From Pseudomonas sp. StFLB209 (GTDB lineage: Bacteria; Pseudomonadota; Gammaproteobacteria; Pseudomonadales; Pseudomonadaceae): a stretch of 64,000 nucleotides of DNA. Both the position numbers and the translations under genes were made by a program. The stretch's first letter is position 1; each line of letters starts with the position of its first letter. The notes under the pieces are model-generated. The model saw only the letters and a program-made list of their open reading frames with translations. It had not been told where the DNA came from and made no database searches. The stretch covers positions 4,171,001 through 4,235,000 of the forward strand of contig NZ_AP014637.1 of NCBI RefSeq assembly GCF_000829415.1. The letters are read 5' to 3'. This document shows, piece after piece, positions 63,824 to 64,000 of the stretch.

Positions 63824-64000
63824 TCAGGGTTTTTCGCCCTTGCTGCGGCGCAGCACGATATCGGCCAGACACGACTCCAGATCGCCCAAGTGATCGATCA
63901 CCGAGTGGGCGCCCAGGCTGTACAGGTGCAGCGTGGCCTGGGCACGCTGACGCTCGCGCTGGTCGTGATCCAGTGCCTGCCATTGCTCGGCGCTCAGGCC
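63824..64000 (-). CDS. phnX: Phosphonoacetaldehyde hydrolase, C-terminus (5' part outside)
   Basis: Last 58 residues: GLSAEQWQALDHDQRERQRA then LGAHSVIDHLGDLESCLADI and RRSKGEKP with TGA at 63824. The cap-and-tail pattern (GLS..QW ... AH-x-VID ... D-L) with basic C-terminal end is that of PhnX, the HAD-type phosphonatase that splits phosphonoacetaldehyde into acetaldehyde and phosphate in 2-aminoethylphosphonate use. Only the C-terminus is visible, so this is a tentative call. Confidence 0.7.
   Translation of the reverse strand, partial: GLSAEQWQALDHDQRERQRAQATLHLYSLGAHSVIDHLGDLESCLADIVLRRSKGEKP

Noticed and set aside
1..64000. CRISPR array, rRNA operon or intact IS
   Set aside because: No regularly spaced repeats, no rRNA sequence and no transposase gene were seen.

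Overview
The window is chromosomal DNA from a fluorescent-type Pseudomonas (P. fluorescens/putida lineage). This rests on gene content and order: csiV-mfd-(divergent) gap with a long GAPDH N-terminal extension, lolCDE, sthA, a six-gene fused Mrp antiporter operon, msuD-sfnR, ku-ligD of the PE-Lig-Pol type, queF, soxR facing a small monooxygenase gene, high GC, and typical Pseudomonas REP-like intergenic repeats. No species call is possible from the sequence alone.

Layout. 1-5.0 kb: core and hypothetical genes (corA cut by the left edge, crotonase, DUF6388-like and DUF4124 proteins, a 53-aa Pro/Asp-rich protein, a cytochrome c, a membrane protein, an exported 11-residue-repeat protein). 5.1-10.2 kb: a phage-derived island ending at tRNA-Ser(GGA). 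It has an S24-type repressor, DUF1654, a Com-like zinc-ribbon protein coupled to an exported protein, a GH104-type endolysin, a lipoprotein, DUF1353 and an XRE regulator, with no capsid, tail or complete integrase gene. 10.4-24.3 kb: DUF3142 protein, large exported repeat protein, cytochrome b561, the ybhP-clsB-ybhN lipid triad, two soluble-type or C-terminal-sensor chemotaxis transducers, a zinc-ligand-poor DksA, and an orphan DUF2235 (Tle1-like) lipase. 24.5-30.6 kb: the Mrp operon, with every gene overlapping the next by 4 bp. 30.8-32.3 kb: two unrecognised genes with AT-richer surroundings. 32.6-43.7 kb: EamA transporter, XRE-cupin regulator with an FAD enzyme, soxR and its target promoter, sulfonate genes, NHEJ genes, and a Tat-exported aldo/keto reductase. 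43.9-64 kb: SWIM-SNF2 helicase, csiV, mfd, gap, MFS transporter, sthA, glycerophosphodiesterase, PilZ protein, lolCDE, copper-type two-component pair, queF, DUF4404, and the C-terminus of phnX cut by the right edge.

Functional links. The clearest are lolCDE (lipoprotein export), the Mrp complex (cation/H+ antiport), ku+ligD (end joining), ybhP-clsB-ybhN (lipid metabolism), msuD+sfnR (sulfonate-sulfur use), and soxR with a divergent promoter that has a 19-bp spacer and a SoxR palindrome.

The most noteworthy structures beyond the genes are two families of short non-coding elements with terminal inverted repeats. One has up to four copies around REP hairpins. The other is a 169-bp copy between lolD and lolE. 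The best candidates for something little described are the Com-like/exported-protein pair in the phage island, the orphan lipase, the exported 11-mer repeat protein and the 30.8-32.3 kb gene pair. No CRISPR array, rRNA or intact IS was seen.
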